The position numbers were made by a program, and so were the translations under genes. Positions 11,044 through 20,215 of a DNA stretch of 64,000 nucleotides are shown here, one piece after another (the first letter of the stretch is position 1; the number at the start of each line of letters is the position of its first letter). The notes below the pieces were generated by a model, which was given only the letters and a program-made list of their open reading frames with translations, made no database searches and was not told the DNA's origin. Location of the stretch: assembly GCA_023665865.1 (NCBI GenBank), contig JAMPDC010000001.1:1195444-1259443 (forward strand), in the 5' to 3' direction. The stretch comes from Staphylococcus sp. (GTDB lineage Bacteria > Bacteroidota > Bacteroidia > Bacteroidales > Muribaculaceae).

Positions 11044-11214
11044 AGGATTATATTTGAAATATTATGCACAATGTAAGCCTATTTAACTATTTTTAGGTAA
11101 AAAGGGTGCAAAAAAGGTGGAATTTATGGTTTGAGGAGTTGTTTTAGGTAATAAAATCGGACAAAATTACCTCCGGATGGAGGCGCGGGGTAAAGAAATT
11201 GTCGGTTTTATGCG

Positions 11215-11222
11215 TAAATTTG
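11215..11222 (+). promoter_or_regulatory. -7 box for the HAD phosphatase gene
   Basis: TAAATTTG, 39 nt before the ATG at 11261. An oppositely oriented TAATTTTG at 11162-11169 could also fire towards the small RNA. Confidence 0.55.
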
Positions 11223-11260
11223 TGCTCTCGTCTCCATAAAAACCGACAGACTTTTAGAAA

Positions 11261-12097
11261 ATGAAACAGCTATTTGTAAGTGATATGGATGGGACACTGC
11301 TCGGTCCCGACAGTAGAGTCAGCGCAGAGAGCGCCCGCATCATCACCAGTCTGTCCCGTCGAGGGATTCCGGTGACTGTGGCCACGGCACGCACGCCGGC
11401 TACCGTGGCCGGGCTTCTTGCCGATACGGAGACGATAGTCCCGGCGATTGTCATGACCGGCGCCGCTCTATGGGACCGAACGACCGGACGCTATCTTGAG
11501 CCGGAGTTTCTCGATGGAGCGCTTCTCACCACTGTTTTGGAGATTTTTTCGGAGGAGGGTGTGGATCCGTTTGTTTATGTGCTTGACGACGAAGATTTTC
11601 TCAACGTCTATCACGGGACTGAGATGAATGTGTGTGAGCGCAGGTTTTATGAAGACCGCCGAGGGCTGTCGCGCAAACGCTTTGTGTTGACCGATGCAAG
11701 CAGAGTGTCTATACCGCGGCCCGGTACAATCCTGATTTTCGGGATGGGTGATGTATGTCGGATTGAGGCCGCCGCTGAGCGTTTGCGGGCAGTCGGGGGG
11801 CTGTCGGTGTCCTGCTACCGCGATATTTTCAACCGCGACGTTGCCAATATAGAGATTTTTGGCGCGGGTGTGAGCAAGGCTAATGCCATCAGGCGTCTTG
11901 CTGCGCGGATCGGCGCTGAAAGGGTGACGGTCTATGGCGATAATCTTAATGATCTGCCTATGTTTGAAGTTGCAGACGAGGCTGTGGCAGTCGCAAATGC
12001 AATGCCAGAGGTGCTTGCCAAGGCTGACCGAGTCATCGGCAGCAATGCTGAGTCGGCTGTGGCTAAGGATATACTGGCATTGGCAGGAGGAGAATAG
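11261..12097 (+). CDS. HAD-superfamily Cof-type phosphatase
   Basis: 278 residues. Motif I is DMDGTLL near residue 8, motif II is VTVATART, and motif IV is YGDNLNDLPMFEVA. The lysine of motif III is in SKANAIRRL. Together with a mid-protein cap these match the Cof (type IIB) sugar-phosphate or nucleotide phosphatases. The substrate cannot be read from the sequence. The gene is convergent with zupT, with an 8-nt gap. Confidence 0.9.
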   Translation: MKQLFVSDMDGTLLGPDSRVSAESARIITSLSRRGIPVTVATARTPATVAGLLADTETIVPAIVMTGAALWDRTTGRYLEPEFLDGALLTTVLEIFSEEGVDPFVYVLDDEDFLNVYHGTEMNVCERRFYEDRRGLSRKRFVLTDASRVSIPRPGTILIFGMGDVCRIEAAAERLRAVGGLSVSCYRDIFNRDVANIEIFGAGVSKANAIRRLAARIGAERVTVYGDNLNDLPMFEVADEAVAVANAMPEVLAKADRVIGSNAESAVAKDILALAGGE

Positions 12098-12105
12098 AGC
12101 GTCGG

Positions 12106-12909
12106 CTATAGAATAAGAAGGGTGAGTGCCATCAATGCCATGCCTGTTATGACGCCGATAAGCGAGATGTGGTGGTGACCGAAGCTCTCTGCGCCCGGGA
12201 GGAGTTCGTCAAACGCTATGTAGACCATGATTCCGGCCACGATGGCAAGGCAGATGGCATTGACTACCGGCGACCAGAAGGGGAGGAGAAAGGCCATGCC
12301 GACGAGGGCGCCGACGGGCTCGGCGAGGCCGGATAGGAGTGACAGACGCAGGGCCTTGCGGCGGTCACCTGTGGAATGGTATATCGGGACTGAGACAGCG
12401 ATACCCTCGGGGATATTGTGGATGGCGATTGCGATGACGATAGGGAGTGCCACTTCCAGTCCGTCGAGACAGGAGATGAAGGTCGCCATGCCTTCTGGGA
12501 AATTGTGGATGCCGATGGCCACGGCAAGCATGGTGCCGGTACGTTTCAGATGGTGGTGGTGTGATCCGGTGTTGAGTTCCGCCAAAGTGTGTGGTTCATG
12601 GGGGTTTTCATCCTCGGGTACGAAATAGTCGATTACGGCGATCAGGGCTATGCCTCCGAAAAATGCAAGCAGCATGTAGGCTTCCGCCACACGGTCGGAG
12701 AAAACGGTGGCGAGGCCGCTGACAGCTTCAGGCATGAGCTCCATGAATGAAATGTAGACCATGACGCCGGCCGAAAGACCAAGAGCGCCGGCAAGCATGC
12801 GGGTGTCGGTGCTTTTTGTGAAAAAAGATATAAGCGCCCCGATTCCCGTCGATAGACCTGCTACGATGGTGAGGCCCAGTGCTATAAGTATTGTTGATAA
12901 ATCTGGCAT
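12106..12909 (-). CDS. zupT: ZIP-family zinc transporter ZupT
   Basis: 267 residues from the ATG at 12909 (MPDLSTILIALGL). Eight membrane segments are visible. The two metal-site helices carry GIHNFPEGMATF and AIHNIPEGIAVS. The first long loop is acidic and histidine-rich (EDENPHEPH, then a His run), typical of ZupT. It imports zinc and other divalent metals into the cytoplasm. The frame continues upstream to 12996 but crosses the tRNA-Arg promoter, so the shorter start is preferred. Confidence 0.93.
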   Translation of the reverse strand: MPDLSTILIALGLTIVAGLSTGIGALISFFTKSTDTRMLAGALGLSAGVMVYISFMELMPEAVSGLATVFSDRVAEAYMLLAFFGGIALIAVIDYFVPEDENPHEPHTLAELNTGSHHHHLKRTGTMLAVAIGIHNFPEGMATFISCLDGLEVALPIVIAIAIHNIPEGIAVSVPIYHSTGDRRKALRLSLLSGLAEPVGALVGMAFLLPFWSPVVNAICLAIVAGIMVYIAFDELLPGAESFGHHHISLIGVITGMALMALTLLIL

Positions 12910-12985
12910 AGTCAAAATTACAGATTTTTTTTGAAAGTGGGCGAAAAAATATCTTAAAAAATTTGGCGGATTAATCCGAAAGCAG

Positions 12986-12993
12986 TAATTTTG
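12986..12993 (+). promoter_or_regulatory. -7 box for tRNA-Arg
   Basis: TAATTTTGCA, 12 nt upstream of the tRNA 5' end. Confidence 0.7.
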
Positions 12994-13005
12994 CACTCAC
13001 AAAAC

Positions 13006-13079
13006 GGCTCATTAGCTCAACTGAATAGAGCATCTGACTACGGATCAGAAGGTTACAGGTTTGAATCCTGTATGAGTCA
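13006..13079 (+). tRNA. tRNA-Arg(ACG)
   Basis: 74 nt. Acceptor stem GGCTCAT / ATGAGTC, D stem GCTC/GAGC, anticodon stem TCTGA/TCAGA with loop CTACGGA (anticodon ACG), T stem ACAGG/CCTGT with TTTGAAT loop, and discriminator A. CCA is not encoded. Confidence 0.97.
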
Positions 13080-13090
13080 CAAGGTTAAGG

Positions 13091-13130
13091 AAAAAGCCAT
13101 TCCGAGTTGCGATTCGGGATGGCTTTTATT
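13091..13130. terminator. Bidirectional terminator after tRNA-Arg
   Basis: AAAAGCCATTCCGA / TTCGGGATGGCTTTT stem with T runs on both strands. It can serve tRNA-Arg (plus) and the small membrane protein gene (minus). Confidence 0.85.
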
Positions 13131-13135
13131 TTTTC

Positions 13136-13315
13136 TTATTTACGGCGGCGTTCAAGCTGTGCCACTGACTTGTTTAGTTTTTCAACCTCGTTGAGGGTGA
13201 TGAGAGCGGCGGCGAGAGTGGCGACCTGAAGGGTTGCATGGAGAATGCAGTGGAGGATCTTGTGCTTTTTGCAATTTGAGCTGTTTTCGTGCTCGTGGCG
13301 AGAGAAAATTTCCAT
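13136..13315 (-). CDS. Small membrane-associated protein of unknown function (59 aa)
   Basis: 59 residues starting at the ATG at 13315 (MEIFSRHEHE); the frame also allows a 78-residue version. The N-terminus is His/Lys/Cys-rich. A hydrophobic segment (residues ~25-42, ATLQVATLAAALITL) follows, and the tail is charged and helix-prone (NEVEKLNKSVAQLERRRK). It ends at a good terminator. I do not recognise a family. Such one-helix proteins are common in Bacteroidales, and the chance that this is not a gene remains. Confidence 0.5.
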   Translation of the reverse strand: MEIFSRHEHENSSNCKKHKILHCILHATLQVATLAAALITLNEVEKLNKSVAQLERRRK

Positions 13316-13459
13316 AATATAAATAGTGTGTGTTTGAAAAATAGATAAATGTTTACCGGAGGCAATTTTCATTGCCTGTCAACTTCATAACGCAAGGGGC
13401 ATAGAAAGGGTTCGGGGGCTTAACATTTATTGTGTGCCATTACATTAAATATATTGGAT

Positions 13460-13528
13460 GAAAAAACAACAGGCTGTCATCACGACAGCCTGTTGATCTT
13501 TAACCTTAAATCTAATACCATGAAAACA
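13460..13528 (-). ncRNA. Small RNA gene, copy B of a three-member family
   Basis: Minus-strand unit: -7 box at 13534-13541, leader GTGTTTTCATGGTATTAG then ATTTAAGGTTAAAG, and a perfect 12-bp stem CAACAGGCTGTC / GACAGCCTGTTG (13467-13478 with 13484-13495) with a 5-nt loop and T tract (13461-13466 as A on the plus strand). Predicted length is about 68 nt. It is nearly identical to copy C over the leader and the upper stem. It lies between the 59-aa gene and gpmI in a gap of about 420 bp. Confidence 0.75.
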
Positions 13529-13533
13529 CAGTG

Positions 13534-13541
13534 CAAATATA
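13534..13541 (-). promoter_or_regulatory. -7 box of small RNA copy B
   Basis: TATATTTG on the minus strand, identical to the box of copy C, with the surrounding GTTACTATATTTGCACTG also shared. Confidence 0.7.
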
Positions 13542-13665
13542 GTAACTTGTCTTTATAACCGCGGCCGGATCAAAAAGGTTCATGAAAAGATGAAAAATTT
13601 TTCAAAAATTATTTCAAAAGTATCCGCAGCCGGATTGCGGACTCTGGAAAACGGAGTGGATAACT

Positions 13666-13696
13666 TTTGTTTTTCGTAGGATTTTCTCTAATTTTG
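13666..13696 (+). promoter_or_regulatory. gpmI promoter
   Basis: TTTG (13666-13669), a 19-nt spacer, then TAATTTTG (13689-13696), matching the full Bacteroidetes -33/-7 promoter. The ATG is 37 nt downstream. Confidence 0.75.
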
Positions 13697-13733
13697 CACT
13701 CTTGAACAACAAACTTACAATTTCTATAACATC

Positions 13734-15248
13734 ATGGCAAAGAAAGCATTGTTAATGATTCTTGACGGATGGGGCATCGGTAACCATACCAAGAGCGACG
13801 CCATCTCGTCAACACCTACCCCCTATTGGGATTATCTTGTGAAAACATATCCCCACAGCGAGCTTCAGGCATCAGGCGAGAATGTCGGTCTCCCCGACGG
13901 TCAGATGGGTAACTCGGAAGTGGGTCACCTCAATATCGGCGCCGGCCGCGTGCTCTATCAGGATCTCGTGAAGATCAACAAGGCATGCAAGGACGGTTCA
14001 ATCCTTGAAAATCCTGAGATCGTCAACGCATTCACTTACGCCCGTGACAATGGCAAGGCAATCCACTTCATGGGCCTCACAAGCGACGGCGGTGTTCACT
14101 CCTCGCTCGACCACCTCTATGCTCTCTGCGACATTGCGAAGCACTATGGTCTTGAGAAGGTCTATATCCATTGCTTCATGGATGGCCGTGACACCGATCC
14201 CCGCAGCGGCAAGGGCTTTATCGAGGCTCTTGAGGACCATTGCGCCAAGTCGACCGGCAAGATCGCCTCGATCATCGGACGCTACTATGCGATGGACCGC
14301 GACAAGCGTTGGGAGCGCGTCAAAGTGGCCTACGATCTTCTCGTGAAAGGTGAAGGCAAGCAGGCCGCCGACATGGCCGCTGCCGTTCAGGAGAGCTATA
14401 ACGAAGACGTGACAGACGAATTTATCAAGCCGATCAACAATTCGACTGTCGACGGTACCATCAAGGAGGGCGACGCTGTCATCTTCTTCAACTACCGCAA
14501 CGACCGTGCGAAGGAGCTCACCATCGCTCTCACCCAGCACGACATTCCCGAAGCCGACATGAAGGTCATACCCGGTCTCCAGTATTACTGCATGACTCCG
14601 TATGACGCATCGTTTACCGGCGTACACATCCTCTTCCCGAAAGAGAATGTCGAGAACACCCTCGGAGAATATCTCTCGAGTCTCGACAAGAAGCAGCTTC
14701 ACATCGCCGAGACCGAGAAGTATGCCCACGTGACTTTCTTCTTCAACGGTGGCCGCGAAGAGCCCTATGAGGGAGAGGAGCGCATCCTTGTCGCATCGCC
14801 CAAGGTCGCAACCTACGATCTCAAGCCTGAGATGAGTGCTTATGAGGTCAAAGATAAACTCGTCGAGGCTATCAAGAGCGAGAAGTTTGACTTCATCGTT
14901 GTCAACTATGCCAATGGAGATATGGTCGGTCACACCGGAGTCTACGAAGCGATCTGCAAGGCCGTGAAGGCTGTCGACGAGTGTGTGAAGGATACCGTTG
15001 AGGCAGCCAAGGAAGCCGGCTACGAGGTCATCATCATTGCTGACCATGGCAATGCCGACAACGCCATCAACCCCGACGGCACTCCCAACACTGCCCATTC
15101 GCTCAACCCGGTTCCCTGCATCTACGTCACCGAGCGCACTGATGCCAAGGTCGAGGACGGCAAGCTTGCCGACGTCGCTCCGACAATGCTCAAGATCATG
15201 GGCCTTCCCCAGCCTAAGGAGATGACCGGACACGCTCTCATCAACTGA
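13734..15248 (+). CDS. gpmI: 2,3-bisphosphoglycerate-independent phosphoglycerate mutase
   Basis: 504 residues. The N-terminal metal/serine region is [10 protein letters not shown], followed by the nucleophile region [17 protein letters not shown]. Further family landmarks are [36 protein letters not shown] and IIADHGNAD. The enzyme interconverts 3- and 2-phosphoglycerate in glycolysis, using two metal ions. It begins an operon: its TGA overlaps the ATG of sdaA by one base. Complete and strongly recognised. Confidence 0.98.
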   Translation: MAKKALLMILDGWGIGNHTKSDAISSTPTPYWDYLVKTYPHSELQASGENVGLPDGQMGNSEVGHLNIGAGRVLYQDLVKINKACKDGSILENPEIVNAFTYARDNGKAIHFMGLTSDGGVHSSLDHLYALCDIAKHYGLEKVYIHCFMDGRDTDPRSGKGFIEALEDHCAKSTGKIASIIGRYYAMDRDKRWERVKVAYDLLVKGEGKQAADMAAAVQESYNEDVTDEFIKPINNSTVDGTIKEGDAVIFFNYRNDRAKELTIALTQHDIPEADMKVIPGLQYYCMTPYDASFTGVHILFPKENVENTLGEYLSSLDKKQLHIAETEKYAHVTFFFNGGREEPYEGEERILVASPKVATYDLKPEMSAYEVKDKLVEAIKSEKFDFIVVNYANGDMVGHTGVYEAICKAVKAVDECVKDTVEAAKEAGYEVIIIADHGNADNAINPDGTPNTAHSLNPVPCIYVTERTDAKVEDGKLADVAPTMLKIMGLPQPKEMTGHALIN

Positions 15249-16444
15249 TGGAATCAATAAAGAAACTATATAAGATAGGCCATGGCCCTTCGAGTTCCCA
15301 CACGATGGGACCTCTGAAGGCAGCTCAGGAATTTGGCGACCTCCACAAGGACGCCGCATCGTTCAACGTGACCCTTTACGGTGCCCTCGCCGGTACCGGA
15401 AAGGGTCACATGACTGATGTGGCTATCCTCGGGGCTCTCAATCCGATTGCTCCCGCCTCGATCACCTGGCAGCCCGATATTTTCCTCCCTTTCCACCCTA
15501 ACGGCATGACCTTCCGGGCCTTTGACGCTGAGGGCAAGGAGATTGCCTCGCAGACCGTCTATTCAATCGGTGGGGGCGATATAGTCCATGAGGGAGACTC
15601 ACGTCCGGTGGTCAGACATGTCTATGACATGCACACTATAGCCGATATCCTTGACTGGACCAAGCAGACAGGCAAAAGCTTCTGGGAATATGTCGGGGAG
15701 TGTGAGGATAGCGACGTGTGGGATTATCTCGCCGAGGTGTGGGGAGTCATGAAAGATGCTGTCGAGCGTGGTATCGAAGCCGAGGGAGTGCTTCCCGGAG
15801 GCCTCGGTGTGCGCCGCAAGGCTATCAGCTATTATCTCCATGCCGCAGGCCACAACGACAGCCTCCGCAGCCGTGGTCTTGTCTATGCCTACGCCCTCGC
15901 CGTCAGCGAGGAGAATGCTTCGGGCGGAAAGATCGTGACCGCGCCTACATGCGGCTCGTGTGGAGTCCTGCCGGCGGTGCTCTACCATCTCTCGACCTCA
16001 AAGGGCTTCAGTGACAAGCGCATCCTCCGCGCCCTTGCCACTGCCGGACTCTTCGGCACAGTCGTCAAGCACAATGCCTCTGTTTCCGGGGCAGAGGTCG
16101 GTTGCCAGGGAGAAGTTGGTGTTGCCTGCGCGATGGCCGCCGCCGCCGCCAGTCAGCTCTTCGGTGGTACTCCAGCTCAGATTGAATATTCCGCCGAAAT
16201 GGGTCTCGAGCATCACCTCGGTCTCACGTGTGACCCCGTGTGTGGTCTCGTGCAGATCCCCTGTATCGAGCGCAATGCCTATGCCGCCGCCCGCGCTCTC
16301 GACAGCAATCTCTACGCATCGTTCTCCGATGGCCGCCACTCGGTCACCTTCGACCGCATCGTCGAAGTGATGAAGCAGACCGGCCATGACCTTCCTTCGA
16401 TCTACAAGGAAACAGCCCAGGGTGGCCTCGCGGCCATCAAATGA
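15248..16444 (+). CDS. sdaA: L-serine ammonia-lyase, iron-sulfur dependent, single chain
   Basis: 398 residues, starting with GPSSSHTMGP in the beta-like part. The alpha-like part carries cysteines expected to bind the 4Fe-4S cluster: APTCGSCGVLPAV, CDPVCGLVQIPCIERN. The enzyme converts L-serine to pyruvate and ammonia. It is shorter than the ~450-residue E. coli SdaA but keeps both regions fused. The start overlaps the gpmI stop (ATGA), so translation is probably coupled. Placement between gpmI and nadB suggests a central-metabolism operon. Confidence 0.95.
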   Translation: MESIKKLYKIGHGPSSSHTMGPLKAAQEFGDLHKDAASFNVTLYGALAGTGKGHMTDVAILGALNPIAPASITWQPDIFLPFHPNGMTFRAFDAEGKEIASQTVYSIGGGDIVHEGDSRPVVRHVYDMHTIADILDWTKQTGKSFWEYVGECEDSDVWDYLAEVWGVMKDAVERGIEAEGVLPGGLGVRRKAISYYLHAAGHNDSLRSRGLVYAYALAVSEENASGGKIVTAPTCGSCGVLPAVLYHLSTSKGFSDKRILRALATAGLFGTVVKHNASVSGAEVGCQGEVGVACAMAAAAASQLFGGTPAQIEYSAEMGLEHHLGLTCDPVCGLVQIPCIERNAYAAARALDSNLYASFSDGRHSVTFDRIVEVMKQTGHDLPSIYKETAQGGLAAIK

Positions 16445-16508
16445 TGAGCCAGATCTCATCGCAAGTACACAAGACAAGAATAAACAGCTTCTCACATTTC
16501 AGAAAGGC

Positions 16509-18098
16509 ATGACACGAAAGTATGACTATCTCGTAATCGGGTCGGGCATCGCAGGCATGAGTTTCGCGCTCAAGGTTGCTGCCAAGGGGCGCGTGGCGCT
16601 CATCTGCAAGACCACTCTCGACGAAGCTAACACGGCCCTCGCGCAGGGTGGCGTAGCCTCCGTAACCAATCTTGAAGTCGATGATTTCGACAAACATATC
16701 AACGACACCATGATAGCCGGCGACTGGCTGAGCGATCCGGAGGCGGTGCGAAAGGTGGTGACCGGCGCCCCCGAACAGATACGCGAGCTGATCAACTGGG
16801 GTGTCGACTTCGACAAGAAAGATGACGGATCGTTTGACCTCCACCGTGAGGGTGGCCACTCGGAATTCCGCATACTCCATCATGCCGACAATACCGGATT
16901 TGAGATCCAGGACTCGCTCATCAAGGCTGTGAGGGCCAATGGCAACATCGACATTTTCGAGCATCACTTCGCCATCGAGATCATCACCCAGCATCATCTC
17001 GGCAAGATAGTGACACGCCGCACCCCCGACATCACCTGCTACGGAGCCTATGTGCTCGACACGGAGAGCGGGAATGTCGACACATTCCTTGCCCGTATCA
17101 CGCTGATCGCCACCGGAGGTGTCGGAGCTGTCTATCAGACCACGACCAATCCGCTCGTAGCTACCGGCGACGGCATTGCGATGGTCTACCGGGCCAAGGG
17201 TACAGTGAAGGACATGGAATTCATCCAGTTCCATCCGACGGCACTCTATCATCCGGGCGACCGCCCGAGTTTCCTCATCACTGAAGCCATGCGTGGCTAC
17301 GGGGCTGTGCTCCGCAACCTAAAGGGGGAAGAATTCATGCACAAATATGATCCGCGCCTTTCGCTGGCACCCCGCGACATCGTGGCACGTGCGATCGACT
17401 CGGAGATGAAGCTGACGGGCGACGACCATGTGTATCTCGACGTAACCCACAAAGATCCCGAAGAAACCAAGAAGCATTTCCCGAACATCTATGCCAAGTG
17501 TCTGTCGCTCGGCATAGATATCACGAAGGACTACATCCCCGTCGCTCCCGCCGCCCACTATCTCTGTGGCGGCATCAAGGTCGATGGCAATGCCGAGTCA
17601 TCGATCAAGCGTCTCTATGCCGTCGGTGAGTGCTCATGCACCGGCCTTCACGGTGGCAACCGCCTTGCCTCCAACTCTCTCATCGAGGCTGTGGTCTATG
17701 CCGATGCTGCAGCGCGTCATGCCGTCGAAAATGCGTCGCACTACGAATTTCGCACCGATGTCCCGGCCTGGAACGACGAGGGCACGCGCCACCCTGAGGA
17801 GATGGTGCTCATCACACAGAGCATCAAGGAGGTCAACCAGATCATGGGCACATACGTCGGCATCGTCCGCTCCAATCTGCGTCTCGACAGGGCGTGGAAC
17901 CGCCTCGACATTCTCTATGAGGAGACCGAAGCTCTCTTCAAACGCTCCAAGGCATCGCGTGAGATCTGCGAGCTGCGCAACATCATCAACGTCGGCTATC
18001 TCATCATGCGTCAAGCCAAGGAACGCAAGGAGTCACGCGGTCTGCACTATACCGTAGACTACCCGCCTGTCCACCATCACGGCCCTGAGGCTGAATGA
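16509..18098 (+). CDS. nadB: L-aspartate oxidase
   Basis: 529 residues from the ATG at 16509 (MTRKYDYLVIGSGIAGMS); the frame extends upstream into the end of sdaA, which is not needed. It has the FAD dinucleotide motif GSGIAGMSFAL, the region HREGGHSEFRILHH, and the C-terminal HGGNRLASNSLIEA. It oxidises L-aspartate to iminoaspartate, first step of de novo NAD synthesis. It is 64 nt behind sdaA. nadA and nadC are not in the window. Confidence 0.96.
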   Translation: MTRKYDYLVIGSGIAGMSFALKVAAKGRVALICKTTLDEANTALAQGGVASVTNLEVDDFDKHINDTMIAGDWLSDPEAVRKVVTGAPEQIRELINWGVDFDKKDDGSFDLHREGGHSEFRILHHADNTGFEIQDSLIKAVRANGNIDIFEHHFAIEIITQHHLGKIVTRRTPDITCYGAYVLDTESGNVDTFLARITLIATGGVGAVYQTTTNPLVATGDGIAMVYRAKGTVKDMEFIQFHPTALYHPGDRPSFLITEAMRGYGAVLRNLKGEEFMHKYDPRLSLAPRDIVARAIDSEMKLTGDDHVYLDVTHKDPEETKKHFPNIYAKCLSLGIDITKDYIPVAPAAHYLCGGIKVDGNAESSIKRLYAVGECSCTGLHGGNRLASNSLIEAVVYADAAARHAVENASHYEFRTDVPAWNDEGTRHPEEMVLITQSIKEVNQIMGTYVGIVRSNLRLDRAWNRLDILYEETEALFKRSKASREICELRNIINVGYLIMRQAKERKESRGLHYTVDYPPVHHHGPEAE

Positions 18099-18169
18099 GA
18101 GGGCATGCGTATAGGGGCTCTCTGTATGGCGATACAATAAAAAGCCATTTTCGTGTGTTATAATAATAT

Positions 18170-18835
18170 ATGAAACAACTCTGTAGATTTCTCCTCGTCT
18201 TCGCAGTCCTGCTCTGTGCGCTTGGCGCCCACGGATCGCCACTCATGCCCTCTGACAAGGAGGACTCCGGGGCTGAAGCCGACATCAAGGTCGGATCCGG
18301 GCGTGTCAAGCCGCTTCAGGGCTATTATTTCTTTGACGATGAGGATGGCGAGCAGACGCTGATGCTGGTGCTCGCCGACGTGACGGTGTTTCCGCCTCTG
18401 AAGTTTAAAAACAAAAAAGAGGAGGAATTCTATTGGAAGACCGTGCGCGATGTGAAGAAGACACTTCCCTATGCGAAGCTTATCTGCGAGACGCTGATAG
18501 AGACCTACGAATACATCGAGACGTTTCCAACACAGAAAGAGCGCGAGGAGCATCTGAAGAAGATGGAAGGGGAGGTATTCAAGCAGTATAAACCTGCATT
18601 GAAGAAGTTTACCAAATCGCAGGCCCAGATGCTGATCAAGTTGATAAACCGGGAGACCAACCAGTCGAGCTATAATATCCTCAAGGCCTTTCTGGGCTCT
18701 TTCCGTGCGGGTTTCTGGCAGACTTTCGGCCGTTTCTTCGGAGTAAACCTCAAGACATCATACAAGCCTGATTCCGACCGCCGTGACGCGATAGTCGAGC
18801 GCGTGGCCACTATGGTGGAACTGGGGCAACTATAG
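18170..18835 (+). CDS. DUF4294 family exported protein
   Basis: 221 residues. A signal peptide covers residues ~1-22 (LCRFLLVFAVLLCALGAHG). The body has an acidic patch (DDEDGEQ), a conserved-looking VTVFPPLKFKNKKEEEFYWKTVRDVKKTLPYAKL block, and a C-terminal basic helix pair (SFRAGFWQTFGRFFGV-LK-SY-P). This matches the DUF4294 pattern of Bacteroidetes. Function unknown; it is expected to act in the periplasm or envelope. It may be the last gene of the gpmI-sdaA-nadB operon (71-nt gap). Confidence 0.8.
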   Translation: MKQLCRFLLVFAVLLCALGAHGSPLMPSDKEDSGAEADIKVGSGRVKPLQGYYFFDDEDGEQTLMLVLADVTVFPPLKFKNKKEEEFYWKTVRDVKKTLPYAKLICETLIETYEYIETFPTQKEREEHLKKMEGEVFKQYKPALKKFTKSQAQMLIKLINRETNQSSYNILKAFLGSFRAGFWQTFGRFFGVNLKTSYKPDSDRRDAIVERVATMVELGQL

Positions 18836-18885
18836 AAATAGAGGGGACAGACACATCTCTCCCCTCCCTTACGGCGCATCTGTGT

Positions 18886-19839
18886 TCAGTCGCGCGAAGT
18901 GTATTCAAGCCACGTCTTGTGGTGGTTGTCAAGCCAGGGATAGAGTTCGAAGTGTGACAGCACGGCCTGTAGCTGACGGTCATAGCCTCCGGACTTATTT
19001 ATGTCATAGAGATTTTTTGTTTTGCTCGACTTGCTGTTGCGCACGTCGTCACACTCCGAGTAAGCCTTCCTGACGATGGTCCCTTTCAACATACCCATTG
19101 CCTTAAACCAGAAATCGTCGGTCGACGGACAGAGGTCGAGGAATATTTTTTCGTCAAACACGCGCTCGTCCATGCTGTGGGGCGGGTAGAGGATGCCCAT
19201 AGCTCCCTCGGGGAGCAGTTTTATGCTTGATTCGGAGCCGTTGGGTGCGAACTTCCAGCTGAGGAACGACGACAGCAGTTTGCTACCCTTTGTTTCCATG
19301 ACCCTGCAGCGCGATGCGATGATCTCGTTGGGGTGGGTGATATGCTCGTTGACTAGGTTTGACACCATGTCGTAGTCATATATTATATCGTCGTCGACTG
19401 TGATGATGGCGGCGTTGGGATAGTCCTTCAGTGTCGGCAGAAGTTTGGTGTATGGACCGATGTCGCGTGAGAATCTGATCTCGAGGCCTCGGCGCTCAAG
19501 GAGCTTGAGTGAGCCGGGGATGCGGCCCTTGCCTTCAAACTGGCGGCCGAGGTTGAGGATGATGCGGTTGGGCTTGACGCTCTGTTCGAGTAGCGACTCG
19601 ATGGTGATGGCTGTGCCGTGGATGCGGTCACCGAAGGTGGAGAGGGTGATGATGAGTTCCTCGTTGCAACACTTGGTTGAGGTGACTCCAGTCTCAGTTC
19701 GGTAGATAATGTTGCGGCTGAGTTCGGGCGCACGGCTTACGTTGTTGATTTCCAAGAGCTGTCGTTTCATTATCCAATCAATATATGCCTTGTCGGGATA
19801 TGACTGGATAAACATTTTCAGTCTTTTGATGGGGTTCAT
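18886..19839 (-). CDS. Putative glycosyltransferase (GT2-like fold)
   Basis: 317 residues without signal peptide or obvious membrane segment. The N-terminal half contains LIITLSTFGDR, a region of SVKPNRIILNLG, and the metal/nucleotide-sugar motif IITVDDDIIYDYDMV. These fit a GT-A glycosyltransferase, probably family 2-like. The second half (ILYPPHSMDERVFDE, then CPSTDDFWFKAMGML) is typical of capsule or LPS-linked enzymes in Bacteroidales. Acceptor unknown. Transcribed alone, with a -7 box at 20007-20014 and a leader of about 160 nt. Confidence 0.75.
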   Translation of the reverse strand: MNPIKRLKMFIQSYPDKAYIDWIMKRQLLEINNVSRAPELSRNIIYRTETGVTSTKCCNEELIITLSTFGDRIHGTAITIESLLEQSVKPNRIILNLGRQFEGKGRIPGSLKLLERRGLEIRFSRDIGPYTKLLPTLKDYPNAAIITVDDDIIYDYDMVSNLVNEHITHPNEIIASRCRVMETKGSKLLSSFLSWKFAPNGSESSIKLLPEGAMGILYPPHSMDERVFDEKIFLDLCPSTDDFWFKAMGMLKGTIVRKAYSECDDVRNSKSSKTKNLYDINKSGGYDRQLQAVLSHFELYPWLDNHHKTWLEYTSRD

Positions 19840-20006
19840 GGAGCGTTTTTGTTGTGAGGTTTGCAGTTTCGCTACAGGTCTTTTCGTAAATGGATGGCTG
19901 TGCAGCGACAGATCAATCAGAAAATAGAAGTAGTGTGATCGGTAGAATATAGTAGAAATGTGACGTTATGTCCGGATTGTGAAGGAAACTTCTTCCAGGA
20001 ATCGCA

Positions 20007-20014
20007 CAAATATA
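20007..20014 (-). promoter_or_regulatory. -7 box for the glycosyltransferase gene
   Basis: TATATTTG on the minus strand, about 168 nt before the start codon. Confidence 0.55.
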
Positions 20015-20207
20015 CTCAGATTAAAATGTTTTTGAAAATTTTGTAACATGATTTTCACATCTCCTTCCCGGTGTGTTGGTCGGGGCTCAGCACGATTTGC
20101 CTGCTTCCGGCAGTTGGGGCCGGCAGTATCGTGGGTAGGGGTGAAGGGGGCGTCAGACATTCTATTATTTTTTTAATTTAATTTTGGCTTTTTCAAATGT
20201 TAATTCT

Positions 20208-20215
20208 TAACTTTG
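20208..20215 (+). promoter_or_regulatory. -7 box for the WecA-like gene
   Basis: TAACTTTGCA on the plus strand. It would give a 5' leader of about 210 nt before the ATG at 20435, long for this genome. Confidence 0.55.

Noticed and set aside
13998-15359. 453-residue minus-strand frame opposite gpmI
   Set aside because: An antisense shadow of a strongly supported enzyme gene; codon structure follows gpmI.
18839-18865. GAGGGG/CCCCTC hairpin between DUF4294 and the glycosyltransferase as a terminator
   Set aside because: Six-base stem, long loop and no T run on either strand; too weak to call.
19966-20160. 64-residue minus-strand frame upstream of the WecA-like gene
   Set aside because: Composition is unlike neighbours and it overlaps the glycosyltransferase promoter; no supporting start context.
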